Shown here one piece after another: positions 13,626 to 14,151 of a DNA stretch of 14,151 nucleotides. Both the position numbers and the translations under genes were made by a program. The notes beneath the pieces were generated by a model. The model saw nothing but the letters and a program-made list of their open reading frames with translations. It ran no database searches and was not told where the DNA came from. Every line of letters begins with the position of its first letter. Position 1 is the stretch's first letter. Source of the DNA: Clostridiales bacterium. GTDB lineage: Bacteria; Bacillota; Clostridia; Oscillospirales; Oscillospiraceae. The DNA lies in NCBI GenBank assembly GCA_029098065.1, contig JAQXNP010000131.1, positions 1-14,151 of the forward strand, given 5' to 3'.

Positions 13626-13662
13626 TTTTCTCTATCGTCCGGTTTCAAGGGAGGTTCTTTAA

Positions 13663-14151
13663 ATGCGAATGAAATGTGCCCAGATCATCATGGAATGCCT
13701 GCTGGAGCAGGGGGTGGATACTGTCTTCGGCTATCCCGGCGGCACGATTCTGAACGTCTACGATGAACTGGAACTGCATGGATACAAAAACAAGATCCGC
13801 CATATTCTGACCGCCCATGAGCAGGGCGCGTCTCACGCCGCCGACGGCTATGCCCGTTCCACCGGGAAAGTCGGCGTGTGCTTCTCCACTTCCGGCCCCG
13901 GAGCCACCAATCTGACCACCGGCATCGCCACGGCCTATATGGACTCCTCCCCTGTGGTGTTCATCACCTGCAACGTCAGTGAGAACCTGATTGGCAAAGA
14001 CTCCTTCCAGGAGGTAGATATCACCGGCATCTCCATGCCCATCACCAAGTGTAATTTCCTGGTCCGCTCCCCCGATGATCTTGCGGACATCATTCGGGAG
14101 GCCTTTGCCATCGCCCGCTCCGGCCGGCCCGGTCCGGTGCTGATCGATATC
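13663..14151 (+). CDS. ilvB: Acetolactate synthase large subunit (5' part)
   Basis: The first 163 codons, running off the right edge; the family is usually about 550 residues. The enzyme condenses two pyruvates, or pyruvate with 2-oxobutyrate, using thiamine diphosphate at the first common step of valine, leucine and isoleucine synthesis. The N-terminal ThDP-binding domain is clear: [20 protein letters not shown] (17-36), [14 protein letters not shown] (52-65) with the cofactor-activating Glu53, and [18 protein letters not shown]. The start ATG 13663 follows GGGAGG (13649-13654); ATG 13669 is a possible alternative. The T-box leader upstream ties expression to charged tRNA-Ile supply. Catabolic acetolactate synthase or another ThDP enzyme is less likely given the T-box. 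Confidence 0.95.
   Translation, partial: MRMKCAQIIMECLLEQGVDTVFGYPGGTILNVYDELELHGYKNKIRHILTAHEQGASHAADGYARSTGKVGVCFSTSGPGATNLTTGIATAYMDSSPVVFITCNVSENLIGKDSFQEVDITGISMPITKCNFLVRSPDDLADIIREAFAIARSGRPGPVLIDI

Noticed and set aside
1..14151. CRISPR array, rRNA genes, insertion sequences or replication origin
   Set aside because: No regularly spaced repeats, rRNA signatures, transposase genes or DnaA-box clusters were seen on either strand.

Overview
The window looks like a chromosomal segment of an anaerobic, fairly GC-rich member of the Clostridia, probably an Oscillospiraceae-like gut bacterium. The evidence is the ylxM-ffh-rpsP-khpA-rimM-trmD cluster, a six-gene Rnf operon in the order rnfCDGEAB, a T-box leader before an acetolactate synthase gene, consensus sigma-A promoters with 17-bp spacers, and AGGAGG-type ribosome binding sites. 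The taxonomic guess is inference from gene content and was not tested by any search.

Layout: (1) 1-125 is the 3' end of an NCS2-type nucleobase permease on the + strand, followed by two near-identical GC-rich hairpins. (2) 379-2334 on the - strand is one gene, richer in A/T than its surroundings, for a 651-residue protein with an N-terminal TIR domain and about 15 BspA-type leucine-rich repeats. It has its own consensus promoter and is insulated by hairpins on both sides. It lies just beyond the 3' end of a tRNA-Leu(CAA) gene. (3) The tRNA-Leu (-) and the ylxM operon (+) diverge from back-to-back promoters. (4) 2875-6631 (+) holds protein-targeting and translation genes: ylxM and ffh (signal recognition particle), rpsP (ribosomal protein bS16), khpA (KH-domain RNA binder), rimM (30S maturation) and trmD (tRNA m1G37 methyltransferase). 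(5) degV (+) has its own promoter and converges on the Rnf operon at a strong bidirectional terminator. (6) 13084-7946 (-) is the complete rnfCDGEAB operon for the membrane ferredoxin:NAD+ oxidoreductase, a redox-driven ion pump. (7) Divergent from it, a T-box riboswitch whose specifier reads best as an isoleucine codon (AUC) controls the acetolactate synthase large subunit gene, which runs off the right edge.

Most of the window is conserved housekeeping and energy metabolism. The accessory part is the TIR-LRR gene, whose domain order resembles eukaryotic TIR/LRR immune receptors. It is the best candidate for a poorly described system: a one-gene intracellular sensor/effector for phage defence or another stress. 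That function is inference; the sequence shows only the domains, the retention of a candidate catalytic glutamate, an altered BB loop and the regular LRR layout.
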